Numbered from the stretch's first letter, positions 10,166-22,986 are shown. The stretch: DNA of 64,000 nt from Adiantum capillus-veneris (GCA_014529385.2 CM043950.1:79230343-79294342), one strand, 5' to 3'. Program-made: numbers and translations. Notes: a model not told the origin generated them from the sequence alone.

Positions 10166-13100
10166 ATGAATATTCTCCTCAACAGCTTTCGTTCTGGCCA
10201 GCGTTCCGTTCCTTCTTTCCAAGGTCAAGGATTTCACGGATGGAAAGAAAATATGTTGTTAATTCTTGAAGGCGATGAACTCTCTGATGTTGTTCTTGGA
10301 AATCGTGTTTGTCCGCCTCAGCCTCTTCATACGGATAATGATAACGTGCTTATCACTAAAGGATCTATATTTGAAGATTGGAATGTTGCCTATACGGATT
10401 GGCAACGACCTGATAAAGCAGCTCGTTGGTATATTCTTTCTGCTCTTACTGATTCCCTTTTGCTTGATATGTATGAACTGCCTACTTCCCACGACGTATG
10501 GAAGTACCTCATTGCAAACTTTCAGAAGAAATATGTTACAGAAATACTTTATTTGAGAGGGTTGCTTAACAAGTTACAATATGAAGTTGGTACTGCCATG
10601 ACGGGACATATTGAATCTTTCAAATCTATTATTAATCAACTTTCTGTTTTCGGTGATCCTGTTCCACAAAAGCAACTGATTACACTTCTCCTTGATACGG
10701 TGAAGGACTCTTCTTATGCTAACATTGTGACTATTATCTCTAATAAGGATGGTCTTGATTTCGACCAAGCTTGCATGTCTTTAATTGAATACTCTCAACA
10801 TCAAGAACGTCGGAATGCTGGTCACGATACAAATATGATTTTACAAGAGAAGACTAAGTCACAACAGATGGAACATGCTTTTTATGCTCGAAGGCGTCCA
10901 TTTCGACGAGGAACCGCAGAGGTGGCCGTCGCGGTAATATTTTCTCTCGTCTCAAATTTCCTAATAAGCAATGTTCTTACTGCAACAGAAATGGCCATAC
11001 TGAAGATGATTGTTGGGCACGTCAATATGATGAAGAACACAGTATTACCACAAAACAACCACGTTTATCTAGAGACTCTTCTTCTTCTTCTTGTGAATAT
11101 TGTGGACGATCTGATCATCCCACTCATATGTGCTATAAGCGTCGACTCGACACAAATCGGAATAGAGCATATGCTACTAAACATCGAAACAACATTGTAC
11201 CAGAAACAAGATGCCTCCTATGTTGAGTTGCTCCAGACAGAATACTTCATGTACGCGATGGATCACTTTTTATTGTCGATTCTGGTGCTACAGGAAATAT
11301 GACATATCAGTCTAAGTGGCTCCATAACTATCATCCACTGCTTGTTCAACGTGTTGTTTATCTTGCTGATGATACTACTTGTCAGGTAAAGGGTATTGGA
11401 GACTTATATTTTGGTACCTTATCTTCTTCCACTCGAATTCTGCGAGGAGTATTACATGTACCAGATCTTCAACGTAATCTTCTTTCAGTTGCTAGACTTG
11501 TTGATCTTGGTTTATTTGTTGGATTTGATCATACCAAATGCCGAATTGAGAAAGATGGACAGACAATAGCCACTGATCCTCGAAACGGTAATTTGTTTGA
11601 ACTCTCTCTCAATGATGCTGTAGCAAATATTGTCACTGCTCCAGGTGATCATGATTGCAAAGTATGGCATCACCGTTTTGTTCATGCTGATTTCTCAAAA
11701 CTCCTTGATCTTCAACATCGTGATCTTGTTCATGGCATATATCTTAAAGCCCATCCCCATATGGGAATTTGTGAATTTTGTGCTCTTGGGAAGCACAATC
11801 GCAAACCCTTTCCTCTTTCAAATACAACTCATTCTCATGACATATTGGATCTTGTTCATACTGATATATGTGGATCTCTACCTTCTTCGAGATCACAATA
11901 TCGCTACTTCATTATTTTCATTGATGATTTCTCAAGGTATACGAGTGTATTTCTACTTAGACAAAAATCTGAAGCCTTATCTATTTTCAAACAATTCCAC
12001 AAGGCTGCGGAACTTCAAACTGGTCGTCGGCTTAAGAAGCTTCGTAGTGACAATGGAGGCGAATATGTTTCTCGAGAGTTTGTGAGTTACTGTGCTGACA
12101 GTGGAATTCATCATGAACACACTATTCCATATTCGCCTCAACAGAACGGCATTGCTGAACGAAAGAATCGCACTATTCTCAATGCTGTAAGATGTATGTT
12201 GATTCATTCTGGCTTATCTCGTGTTTTCTGTGCTGAAGCTACATTGACAGCAACATTTATTCAGAATCATCTTTCTACTACTGCACCCTCTGGTAAGATA
12301 CCCATCACAGCATGGACAGGTGACATTCCCTCTGTATCTCATTTTCGAACCTTTGGGTGAATTGCTTATATTCATGTTCCCAAAGAAACACGAACAAATC
12401 TTGATGCTCCTGGTCTTAAAGTTATTTTTATTGGATATTTTGACACTTCCAAAGGCAAAAAATTCTATGACCCTTCCTCCAAGAAAGTAATTGTGAATAG
12501 TGATGCTACTTTTAACGAACAGCTTATGGGAGGCTCATGATCCATGGATGATTCTGATGATACTAAATCATTGCTTCATGCTTTTCCATTTCTTTCAGAA
12601 GATAAAACTCTTCCTATAGAGCAACTTTCCTCTTCACAACCATCCATTCCAAATGTTGCCAATGATGATATTGATATTTTTTTTGATCCGCCTATTGATT
12701 TTGAACATGGCTCATGTCATGTTTATGATGACGATATTGTTGATAATGCTTTTTCTACTTCTGAAGATCCCGTTACTTATGATGAAGCTATCTCTTCACC
12801 ACAAAAGGATCAATGGCAAGAGGCTATGGAAGCAGAGTACGATTCTCTTATCTCTAAAGGTACATGCATACTAACTGAATTACCTCCTGGTCGTACAGCT
12901 ATCAAATGTAAGTGGGTGTATAAGACAAAAGTAAAAGCAGATGGATATTTTGACAACTTCAAGGCACGTTTAGTTGCAAAAGGTTAGTCCCAAGTAGCTG
13001 GTGTTGATTATCAAGAGATTTTCTCACCAGTTGTTCGCATTACAAGTGTTCGAATTTTATTGTCATATGCTGTTCAATTTGATTTAGAAGCTCATCAAAT

Positions 13101-14346
13101 GGATGTGCGAACTGCTTTTCTTAATGGTGACTTGGAAGAGGAAATTTATATAGAACAACCAGAAGGGTTTGTTATTCCAGGTAAAGAAGACCTTGTTGCT
13201 CAACTCCACAAGGCACTATATGGTCTCAAACAAGCTTCGCGAGCCTGGTATACAAAATTTGATCTTTTTCTCACCTCTAAAGGATTCATCTCTTGCTCGT
13301 CAGACCCCAAATTATACATAAAACGCCAAGGTTGTAGTTTTGTGATTCTTGCTCTTTATGCGGATGATACCATCCTTGTTTCCAATGATTTGGGATTTCT
13401 TCAACAAGTGAAAAAGTTATTGTCTTCTGCATTTGATATGGTGGATCTTGGAGAGATTCGCTCTTCTCTCGGCATTCAAATCCAATGGAACCGTACAAAA
13501 GGTATTTTATTCCTTCGACAGTCAAAGTTTATTGCAGAAATTATTCAAAAATCTGGTATGGATTCTGCACATTCAGCGAACACACCTTGTGTTGCGAGCT
13601 CTACGAAGAACACTTCTGACAATGGAGGTCAACTTGTCACAAATCAACCTTATGCTAACTTGATTGGATGTCTTCAGCTTGTTGGCATGAACACTCGCCC
13701 TGATATTCTGTTTTCTGCTAATTATCTTGGACAACATCTTGCATGTCCTTCTCTTAAGCATTGGTCTGCTGCAAAGCGTGTATTGAAATACTTGAAAGGC
13801 ACTACATATTTTGGTTTAGTCTATCGACCACAACTCACATCGGATTCTATGCAATCTCTTTCTCTTTTGGGTTACACAGATGGAGACTGGGCAATCTCAG
13901 ATTTATCTATGCGATCTACTAGTGGAAATTGCTTCTTTATAAATGGTTGTCTTGTTTCTTTGACCAGCAAGAAACAACGTTGTATTGCAGTTTCTATGAC
14001 TGAGTCAGAATATGTTGCGGCATCACTTGCAGCTCGTGAGTTGATTTGGCTTCGACAAATGCTGGTTGATATTGGTCACTCTCCTCTTTCCAGCACACCC
14101 TTGCGGTGTGACAACCAAAGTGCTATTAGTCTTGCAAAAGACTATGTTCAACATAATAAGTCAAAGCACATTGCTGTCCATTATCATTATGTCAGGTATG
14201 AAGTACGCAAAGGAACCATTATGGTTGAACACTGTCCAAGTGACCAGATGATTGCAGACATTTTGACCAAAGGCCTCAACGAGTCACGTTTCATCCTCTT
14301 GCGCTCGGAGCTTGGAGTTGCTTCGACCTCACTCTTTCTAGATTAG
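10166..14346 (+). pseudogene. Copia gag-pol remnant, unit 1
   Basis: Gag starts at the ATG at 10166 (MNILLNSFRSGQ) and has a UBN2-type core (LTDSLLLDMYELPTSHDVWK) and two CCHC knuckles (about 10,972 and 11,092). Protease shows VDSGATGN, with Asp at 11,278. Integrase has the HHCC module ending CEFCALGK and the DDE residues in HTDICG, SDNGGEY and IAERKNRT. The Ty1/copia reverse transcriptase has YADD at about 13,360, and RNase H (GYTDGDW, SESEY-type strand) ends with DILTKGL. This domain order (integrase before RT) defines copia. Breaks: a 1-bp deletion at about 10,912 just before the knuckles, TGA at 11,224 between gag and protease, TGA at 12,358 and 12,538, and TAG at 12,985. The hydrophobic open stretch upstream of 10166 is 5' leader, not protein. 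Confidence 0.93.
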
Positions 14347-14585
14347 CTTCTTTGCTATTGTAATAGCTTTGTACATATGACATTGTAATCTTTTAGGTAC
14401 CATGCACTATGCACACTCCACATTTGCACATTGTGATATCTAAGTCACTTGAATATTTGTACATAGATGCACAATTCACTTTCACATCATCACCACTGGT
14501 TGATATTTTCACATTGTATAGGGGGTTGGGTTTTTCCCTTGAACTCCCCAAGGGTTTTTTCATCCAAAGCTAGAGACCTTTGTTT

Positions 14586-14594
14586 GAGTGGGGG
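14586..14594 (+). promoter_or_regulatory. Polypurine tract, unit 1
   Basis: GAGTGGGGG lies immediately before the 3' LTR and would prime plus-strand DNA synthesis. Identical tracts precede the 3' LTRs of the other units (23226, 31948, 40650). Confidence 0.85.
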
Positions 14595-14737
14595 TGTTGG
14601 AGCTATATAAGGCTCACTCTACTGAACTTGGTCTCACCTATATATTTGTATCTTGTCCTCAATATGAATCAGTCTTTGGGAGCGTATATGGTGTGTCTCT
14701 TGTCTCGTTTCTCTCTCTTTCTCTCTACATCTCAGCA
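14595..14737 (+). repeat. Copia 3' LTR (internal type), unit 1
   Basis: 143 bp. It carries variants ATATAAGG, CTGAAC and CTCGTTTC that differ from the 5' LTR, and ends CAGCA rather than CAACA. Confidence 0.9.
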
Positions 14738-14903
14738 GTATAGAGGTCACAACAAGTCAATAATGTAATGTATTAACAACCCAGCATTGAGGGATTACCA
14801 CACCAGCAAATTAAAACCATAGTTCAAGTGTGCGAAAAGCCAGATCCCAGGAACTGAGAAACATTCAAAAGTACTCTTATCTATAAAAAAAATAGATATA
14901 CTG
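14738..14903 (+). repeat. 166-bp H segment between two LTRs, unit 1
   Basis: Paralogous to the site where the right-hand copia is inserted. It aligns with 17,790-17,885 (GGTCACAATAAGTCAAT..., GTGTGTGAAA) joined to 40,807 onward (AGCTAGATCAG..., AGATATACTGAG) without any copia in between. It is thus an empty-site relative of that locus. Copies are at 23378-23543 and 32100-32265. Confidence 0.85.
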
Positions 14904-15046
14904 AGTTGGAGCTATATATGGCTCACTCTACTCAACTTGGTCTCACCTATATATTTGTATCTTGTCCTCAATATGAATCAGCCTTTGGGAGCGTATATGG
15001 TGTGTCTCTTGTCTCGTCTCTCTCTCTTTCTCTCTACATCTCAACA
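14904..15046 (+). repeat. Additional copia LTR, unit 1
   Basis: 143 bp, resembling the 5' LTR (ATATATGG, CTCAAC) and sharing with the LTR at 9245 the CAGCC variant. The terminal T is changed or lost (AGTTGGAGC). It is followed by CTTAC and then LINE ORF1. The equivalent LTRs are at 23544-23686 and 32266-32408. Confidence 0.9.
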
Positions 15047-15950
15047 CTTACTAAGGGAATGCCAGCCACCTTGGCAGCTCTGAGGCTTCCATGCGAGGTG
15101 TCTCCAGGACATGCCCAATGCTCGAGCCGATCCTTGACAAAAGTGGTAAGTACTGCCTCTGCAAACCCGGAAAGCAGACGGAGATGGGAATGTTTGCCTC
15201 TTCTACTAGAACATCTGAAGCAGGGTCAAAACCATGTCTCCACTGTCGAAAGTGGGCTCGTGCTGCTCGGATGGTCAATGGACTCATGGGCAATGACCTT
15301 GGATGCCATCTCAGAGGTCTCAAACTCGATCTGATAGTAACCTCGTTCAAGTATCTGTACATCCAAGATCTTGCCCACCTCTGCGAGAAGGCGGGCTGGG
15401 AGAAGGCCGGGCTGGGAGAAGGTGACGCATTTCTCCTCTGCTAGGTCAGGTGCCGAGAATCTTGCAGATGATAGATGTCGCCTGCAAGCTCTCTACCACT
15501 ACGACTAGGCTCGCTTTCTCTGTCGACAAAAGAGCAAGTCGAATGGTGGGCTCAGCGGGGTCAAGCAAGGGGGCTTTGGATGAGTCCCTCTGTGGTGGAG
15601 CTGGAGCCTCCATCTTTGTCTACTGCTATGGCGAAGAAGCGGCTGGTGAAGAGACTCTCCAACCGGTGTGCAAGATTTCAAGAGGCAGCGGGCGGGGGGG
15701 GGGGGGGGATGCGGCGCGAGAGAGGCGCAGCGGATGGGCTGGAGGGTAGCGCAAGGTGAGGGCAGCGGGTGGGTACGTGCAGCAGGGGACAAGCGGCCTG
15801 GGTTGATGCGCGCAAAGGCAGGCGGGGGGCAGGGGGCATCGCGAGGGCAGCGAGGTGGGGCAGGGATGGTGCAGCAGGTGAGGGGTACGTACAATAGTAG
15901 TGAGAAACGGCTTCTTCAAGCAGCCGATAACTCACCTTTAATTGCTTTCT
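15047..15950 (-). pseudogene. LINE ORF1 N-terminal part (DUF4283), unit 1
   Basis: Minus-strand frames contain VGKILDVQILERGYYQI and IKFETSEMASKVIAHESI-like strands, then ISVCFPGLQRQYLPLL and IGSSIGHVLETP. This is the pattern of DUF4283, the RNA-binding start of plant LINE ORF1. The upstream part (about 15,500-15,900) is G-rich on the plus strand and broken. It continues the LINE at 5,650-9,244. Relative to units 2 and 3, about 87 bp is missing near 15,664. Confidence 0.75.
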
Positions 15951-17880
15951 TTCTTGAGAGTTTTGGGATTGAGCCAAAATGAAAACATGTCCATACATCA
16001 ACCCGCGTTAAGAAAAGTACATGTCTACAATGCTCTTAGCCGTGAATGCACATATTCAAACTTAGAGTAAAGCCCAAGATTGTACAATTTGGTGACACAT
16101 TTTTTGCCATATATTGTAGCTGGCAAAGTTGATATAGATTGGGTAGGAACTGGACCTTTGGCAAAGATGTTATGGATTGTCTTGGTTTCTAAATCTTTTA
16201 ATTTTTCTTTCTGTTGTTAACACTAATCTTGATGTAAATTGATTTAGGTATATACTTCTCCTTGTGTGTGTGTGTGTGTGTGTGTTTAAGAAAGTTTATC
16301 TAACAATAGTTTGATTTTACAAACCATTTTACAAATCAAAGAATCATATATAAGGTTCATCTATCACTAATAAAAATAATTGAATAGTGGATGATCTTTT
16401 GTTATAATTGCTGCAGTTGTTGTAATCCTAAGGAAAGAATCTCTTACTTGCCACCATCTAAAAAATGCAAGTTTATCAGTATTGGCAATAATTGGGAAGA
16501 CATGTGTCAACAACTCCCTCCCCTTGTTATTGATGTCAAGAATTATAACAAAAACTAACAACTTAACACAGATCAAGTATATGAGTCATATCTACTTCCA
16601 AAAAAAATCAAACAGAATCTCCTTTGTAATTTGGATCAACTTTCAAAAGTCTTGTCCAATGCCATCTCATCCGAGACCCTCGTGCGAGGATTAAGGCCCT
16701 TTCGGAAGCATTGGAGTGTGTTCAAAGTAAAACACTAACGCTAATTTCAAAAGTTATGCTTCTATTCAACAAAAAGAAGTATAAAAGAGCAGTTCCCAGT
16801 ACTAAATTTACTAAAATGAATATACTCATCTATAGTCATACACCTAACACCATAAATGTGAAAAGGACCATCATCAGCTGCAAAAACCCATGTTTTTTCA
16901 ACCCAAAACCATGTGTGAAAAATCTAAACAGTTAACAACTAGGTTGCTCAAGATATTTGGAGTCCTGCTATAAGTCCACATAAAAAGCACATCCTTGCTT
17001 ATCGATCACTATGGTTACCATCTCTAGTACTTCAAAAACATGGGTTAGATCCTCAAAAAATCAAGAGATATTATGTGTCAAAGAAATGTCCATAATACTA
17101 TGTAGTTAAACTTGAGTAGTCATCCAGCTTATCAGACAATTTAGCCAACTAGTCATCATAAAAGGACCAGCAAATTGATTTTTATATGACAGATCCTTAA
17201 TTTCCAAATTATTGGTAATCATTTAATGCCCGTACTCGAGTGTATGATCAATGTTATATATGTATCCTCATTCGTATAAGCTATGCACATCCCCATATCT
17301 AATTATTACAATATTATCAATGTGGATTTGATTTGTAGTACTGGGTGAAATCACCGCCAGACTCCATAAGAGCAGAAAAGGTAAGACAAATAGAGAAATC
17401 TCGTACATATGCAAGTATATGCTATTGGAAAACGATGGTACACATGCAAGCGTGACTAATGTGTGTTAACCCACTATGCAAGAAGGCAAACTATAGATGG
17501 CAATTTGATGTGTATCATTAGATGAGTAGTTGTATCATCTGATGGCAATCTGATGAGTATGTGTATCATCTGATGCGTACCTATTGATACGTACATAGTT
17601 GTAGATGGAAATGATGTATGCATGTATTAAAGAAGCAGTAGCTCGACCATCATGAAAAGCTTAAGTACTAAGTAGGTGCAAGAGCATCAACCTGAAATTC
17701 CCGAGTCAATTATCTCAAAGTCGAGATATCATATTCATTTAAAACATCAAGCATGATGAACATATTGTAACTTGGGTTACATATTTTATGTAGGTCACAA
17801 TAAGTCAATCATGTAATGTATTAACAACCTAGCATTGAGGGATTACCACACTAGAAAATTAAAACCATAGTTCACGTGTG
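15951..17880. other. Array flank without recognisable gene, unit 1
   Basis: AT-rich sequence between the LINE start and the next copia. It holds a (TG)n microsatellite at 16263-16285 and short imperfect GTATCATCTGATG repeats at about 17,500-17,590. Small frames on both strands show no domain. The same sequence recurs at 24,640-26,601 and 33,345-35,302. Confidence 0.8.
16263..16285 (+). repeat. (TG)n microsatellite, length differs among units
   Basis: About 23 bp here, about 29 bp at 24977-25005 in unit 2 and about 27 bp at 33681-33707 in unit 3. Confidence 0.9.
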
Positions 17881-17885
17881 TGAAA
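17881..17885 (+). other. Left target-site duplication TGAAA of element B
   Basis: TGAAA precedes the 5' LTR at 17886. The same five bases precede the LTRs at 26607 and 35308, and follow the final 3' LTR at 40802-40806. Confidence 0.88.
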
Positions 17886-18028
17886 TGTTGGAGCTATATA
17901 TGGCTCACTCTACTCAACTTGGTCTCACCTATATATTTGTATCTTGTCCTCAATATGAATCAGTCTTTGCGAGCTTATATGGTGTGTCTCTTGTCTCGTC
18001 TCTCTCTCTTTCTCTCTACATCTCAACA
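17886..18028 (+). repeat. Copia 5' LTR, unit 2
   Basis: 143 bp, TGTTGGAGC...CTCAACA. It has GCGAGCTTAT where unit 1 has GGGAGCGTAT. Confidence 0.92.
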
Positions 18029-18040
18029 TGGTATCAGAGC
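18029..18040 (+). promoter_or_regulatory. Primer binding site, unit 2
   Basis: TGGTATCAGAGC directly after the LTR: a perfect 12-base match to the tRNA-iMet primer site. Confidence 0.93.
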
Positions 18041-18799
18041 AGTAACGATCATGCGCCGATTCAATTCATGGTGACAAAACAGTATGTGTATGCGATTTGC
18101 ATGTAAGATTCAAAAATTGCTACAAATTTTATTTTTGAGCATTGATTCTTGTTAACTGTGGTTGTTTTGTGTTAAGAAAAATATGATTAGTGTTTTGTGT
18201 GACGTTTATTGATAATCAATCTAATCGTTGATTACGTTTTCTTGTTGATGACACCCTGAACTTCATCTCAATTTTTCTTGCTGTTCTGCTCAAAATTTGG
18301 AGAAACGGGAAAAGCGCCATGGAGCATAGTGCAATGACACTATTCATCCAAAACTTGTTCGTCTCCTCGACCTCTTCGATTTGAGTTCTAGGTTTGCGTC
18401 AACCGGAGTTCGCAACAAAAAGTTATGCTGTTTTTACTGCAATTGAGCTTGACGTAGCTTTCTTCATCCTAATTCTTCGTGAAGCATCCGTGATCATTTT
18501 TTCTTATGTTGGCGTTAACTTTTTTGAGAAGATTTAGCTTTTTGCTAATCGTATTGTGGCCGTCAATCTTGTGTCTCCCACCACTCTATTTTGAGGACTC
18601 GTTTATTATTAACGTCTCCTTTACCCTGCCTTTTTTGGGTGACGTCTCTCACATCTTTCGACGTTCCTTGAGAATCCTTCTTACGTTTATCGTTGACAGA
18701 ACGCAGTACTCCTATCTCTCTCATTCTCAATTGCGGCCTTCACCATATATGGTATGCAGATTCTGCGATCTTATCTTATACGTCTTCTCGCAACAAGAT

Positions 18800-21700
18800 A
18801 TGGCTATGAATATTCTCGTCAACAGCTTTCGTTCTGGCCAGCATTCCGTTCCTCCTTTCCAAGGTCAAGGATTTCCAGGATGGAAAGAAAATATGTTGTT
18901 AATTCTTGAAGGTGATGAACTCTCCGATGTTGTTCTTGGAAATCGTGTTTGTCCGCCTCAGCCTCTTCATACGGATAATGATAACGTGCTTATAACTAAA
19001 GGACCTATATTTGAAGATTGGAATGTTGCCTATACGAATTGGAAACGACGTGATAAAGCAGCTCGTCGGTATATTCTTTCTGCTCTTACTGATTCCCTTT
19101 TGCTTGATATGTACGAACTGCCTACTTCCCACGACGTATGGAAGTACCTTATTGCAAACTTTCAGAAGAAATCTGTCACAGAAATACTTTATTTGAGAGG
19201 GTTGCTTAATAGGTTACAATATGAAGTTGGTACTGCCATGACGGGATATATTGAATCTTTCAAATCTATTATTAATCAACTTGCTGCTGCCGGTGATCCT
19301 GTCCACAAAAGCAACTGATTACACTTCTCCTTGATACGGTGAAGGACTCTTCTTATGATAACATTGTTACTATTCTCTCTAATAAAGATGGTCTTGATTT
19401 TGACCAAGCCTGCATGTCTTTAATTGAATACTCTCAACATGAAGAACGTCGTAATGCTAGTCATGATACAGCTATGATTTCACACGAGGAGACTGAGTCA
19501 CAACAGATTGAACGGGATTTTTATGCGCGAAGGCGTCCAATTCAACGAGGAAACCGCAGAGGTGGCCGTCGTGGTAATATTTTCTCTCGTCTCAAATTTC
19601 CTAATAAGCGATGTTCTTACTGCAACAGAAATGGCCATACTAAAGATGATTGTTGGGCACTTCAATATGATGAAGAACACAGTATTACCACAAAACAACC
19701 ACGTTTATCTAGAGACTCTTCTTCTTCTTCTTGTGAATATTGTGGACGATCTGATCATCCCACTCATATGTGCTATAAGCGTCGACTCGACACAAATCGG
19801 AATAGAGCATATGCTACTAAACATCGAAACACCATTGTACCAGAAACAAGATGCCTCCTATGTTGAGTTGCTCCAGACAGAATACTTCATGTACGCGATG
19901 GATCACTTTTTATTGTCGATTCTGGTGCTACAGGAAATATCACATATCAGTCTAAGTGGCTCCATAACTATCATCCACTGCCAGTTCAACGTGTTGTTTA
20001 TCTTGCTGATGATACTACTTGTCAAGTAAAGGATATTGGAGACTTATATCTTGCTACCTTATCTTCTTCCACTCAAATTTTGCGAGGAGTATTACAGGTA
20101 CCAAATCTTCAACGTAATCTTCTTTTAGTTGCTAGACTTGTTGATCTTGGTCTGTTTGTTGGATTTGATCATACCAAATGCCGAATTGAGAAAGATGGAT
20201 AGACTATAGCCACTGCTCCTCGAAATGGTAATCTGTTTGAACTCTCTCTCAACGATGCTGTAGCAAATGTTGTCACTGCTCTAGGTGATCATGATCGCAA
20301 AGTATCGCATGACCGTTTTGTTCATGCTGATTTCTCAAAACTCCTTGATCTTCAACGTCGTGATCTTGTTCATGGCATGGATCTTAAAGCCCATCCTCAT
20401 ATAGGAATTTGTGAATTTTGTGCTCTTGGGAAGCACAATCGCAAACCCTTTCCTCTTTCAAATACAACTCATTCTCATGACATATTGGATCTTGTTCATA
20501 TTGATATATGTGGACCTTTACCTTCTTCGAGATCACAATATTGCTACTTCATTACTTTCATTGATGATTTCTCAAGGTATACGACTGTATTTCTACTTAG
20601 ACAAAAATCTGAAGCCTTATCTGTTTTCAAACAATTCCACAAGGCTGCGGAACTTCAAAATGGTCGTCCCCTTAAGAAGCTTCGTAGTGACAATGGAGGC
20701 GAATATGTTTCTCGAGAGTTTGTGAGTTACTGTGCTGATAGTGGAATTCATCATGAACACACTATTCCATATTCGCCTCAATAGAACGGTGTTGCTGAAC
20801 GAAAGAATCGCACTATTCTCAATGCTGTAAGATGTATGCTCATTCATTCTGGCTTATCTGATGTTTTTTGGGCTGAAGCTACTTTGACAACAGTATTTAT
20901 TCAGAATCATCTTCCTACTACTGCACCCTCTGGTAAGATACCCATCACAGCATGGACAGGTGACATTCCTTCTGTATCTCATTTTCGAACCTTTGAATGT
21001 ATTGCTTATATTCATATTTCCAAAGAAACACGAACAAAGCTTGATGCTCTTGGTCTTAAAGTTATTTTTATTGGATATTCTGACACTTCCAAAGGCTACA
21101 AATTCTATGACCCTTCCTCCGAGAAAGTAATTGTGAATCGTGATGCTACTTTTAACGAACAACTTATGGGAGGCTCATGGTCCATGGATGATTCTGATGA
21201 TACTAAATCATTGCTTCAAGCTTTTCCATTTCTTTCAGAAGATGAAACTCTTCCTATAGAGCAACTTTCCTCTTCACAACCATCCATTCCGAATGTTGCC
21301 AATGATGATATTGATATTTTTGTTGATCTGCCTATTGATTTTGAACATGGCTCATGTCATGTTTATGATGACGATATTGTTGATAATTCTTTTTCTACTT
21401 CCGAAGATCCCCTTACTTATGATGAAGCTATCTCTTCACCACAAGAGGATCAATGGCAAGAGGCTATGGAAGTAGAGTACGATTCTCTTATCTCTAAAGG
21501 TACATGCATACTAACTGAATTACCTCCTGGTCGTACAGCTATTAAATGTAAGTGGGTGTATAAGACAAAAGTAAAAGCAGATGGATCTTTTAACAATTTC
21601 AAGGCGTGTTTAGTTGCAAAATGTTACTTCCAAGTATCTGGTGTTGATTATCAAGAGACTTTTTCACCAGTTGTTCGCATTACAAGTGTTCGAGTTTTAT

Positions 21701-22986
21701 TGGCATTTGTTGTTCAATTTGATTTAGAAGCTCATCAAATGGATGTGCGAATTGCTTTTCTTAATGGTGACTTGGAAGAGGAAATTTATATGGAACAACC
21801 AGAAGGGTTTGTTATTCTAGGTAAAGAAGACCTTGTTGCTCAACTCCATAAGGCACTATATGGTCTCAAACAAGCTTCGCGAGCTTGGTATACAAAATTT
21901 GATCTTTTTCTCACCTCTAAAGGATTCATCTCTTGCTCGTCTGACCCCAACTTATACATAAAACGCCAAGGTAGCAGTTTTGTGATTCTTGCTCTATATA
22001 TGGATGATACCATCCTTGTTTCCAATGATTTGGGATTTCTTCAGTAAGTGAAAAAGTTATTGTCTTCTGCATTTGATATGGTGGATCTTGGAGAGATTCA
22101 CTCGTGTCTGGGCATTCAAATCCAACGGAACCGTACAAAAGGTGTTTTATTCCTTCGACAGTCAAAGTTTATTGCAGATACTATTCAAAAATTTGGTATG
22201 GAATCTGCACATTCAGCCAACACACCTTGTCTTGCAAGCTCTACGAAGAACACTTCTGACAATGGCGGTCAACTTGTCACAAATCAACCTTATGCTAACT
22301 TGATTGGATGTCTTCAGTTTGTTGGCATGAACACTCGTCCTGATATTCTGTTTGCTGCTAATTATCTTGGACAACATCTTGCATGTCCTTCTCTTAAGAA
22401 TTGGTCTGCTGCAAAGCGTGTGTTGAAATACTTGAAAGGCACTACAGATTTTGGTTTAGTCTATCGACAACAACTCACATCGGATTCTATGCAATCTCTT
22501 TCTCTTTTGGGTTACACAGATGCAGACTGGGCAATCTCAGATTTATCTATGCGATCTACTAGTGGAAATTGCTTCTTTATAAATGGTTGTCTTGTTTCTT
22601 TGACCAGCAAGAAACAACGTTGTATTGCAGTTTCTATGACTGAGTCAGAATATGTTGCGGCATCACTTGCAGCTCGTGAGTTGATTTGGCTTCGACAAAT
22701 GCTGGTTGATATTGGTCACTCTCCTCTTTCTAGCACACCCTTGCGGTGTGACAACCAAAGTGCTATTAGTCTTGCAAAAGACTATGTTCAACATAATAAG
22801 TCAAAGCACATTGCTGTCCATTATCATTATGTCAGGTATGAAGTACGCAAAGGAATCATTATGGTTGAACACTGTCTAAGTGACCAGATGATTGCAGACA
22901 TTTTGACCAAAGGCCTCAACGAGTCACGTTTCATCCTCTTGCGCTCGGAGCTTGGAGTTGCTTCGACCTCACTCTTTCTAGATTAG
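18800..22986 (+). pseudogene. Copia gag-pol remnant, unit 2
   Basis: All copia domains are readable. Both gag knuckles are intact (CSYCNRNGHTKDDC and CEYCGRSDHPTHMC). Protease Asp is at 19,918. The RT box reads YMDD rather than YADD of unit 1. Breaks: a 1-bp deletion near 19,300 in gag, TGA at 19,864 between gag and protease, TAG at about 20,200 and 20,782 where unit 1 has CAG, and TAA at 22,045 where unit 1 has CAA. After the last stop the frame stays open through RNase H to 22,986. Confidence 0.93.

Larger units (their letters stand above)
9245..14737 (+). mobile_element. Ty1/copia element, array unit 1 (element A)
   Basis: 5' LTR, primer site, gag-pol remnant, polypurine tract and 3' LTR are all present in order. 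It sits inside LINE ORF1. The left flank is CTAAC; the matching right flank CTTAC follows the further LTR at 15,046, so the true insertion probably spans 9245-15046 and contains an internal extra LTR. Confidence 0.92.

Noticed and set aside
15500-15900. Proline/arginine-rich protein frames on the minus strand repeated in each unit
   Set aside because: GC-rich low-complexity sequence at the start of LINE ORF1 gives open frames in several phases; none is conserved in phase among the three copies.
17500-17600. CRISPR-like or regulatory array of GTATCATCTGATG repeats
   Set aside because: Only a few imperfect copies with irregular spacing in plant nuclear DNA; simple local duplication is enough.
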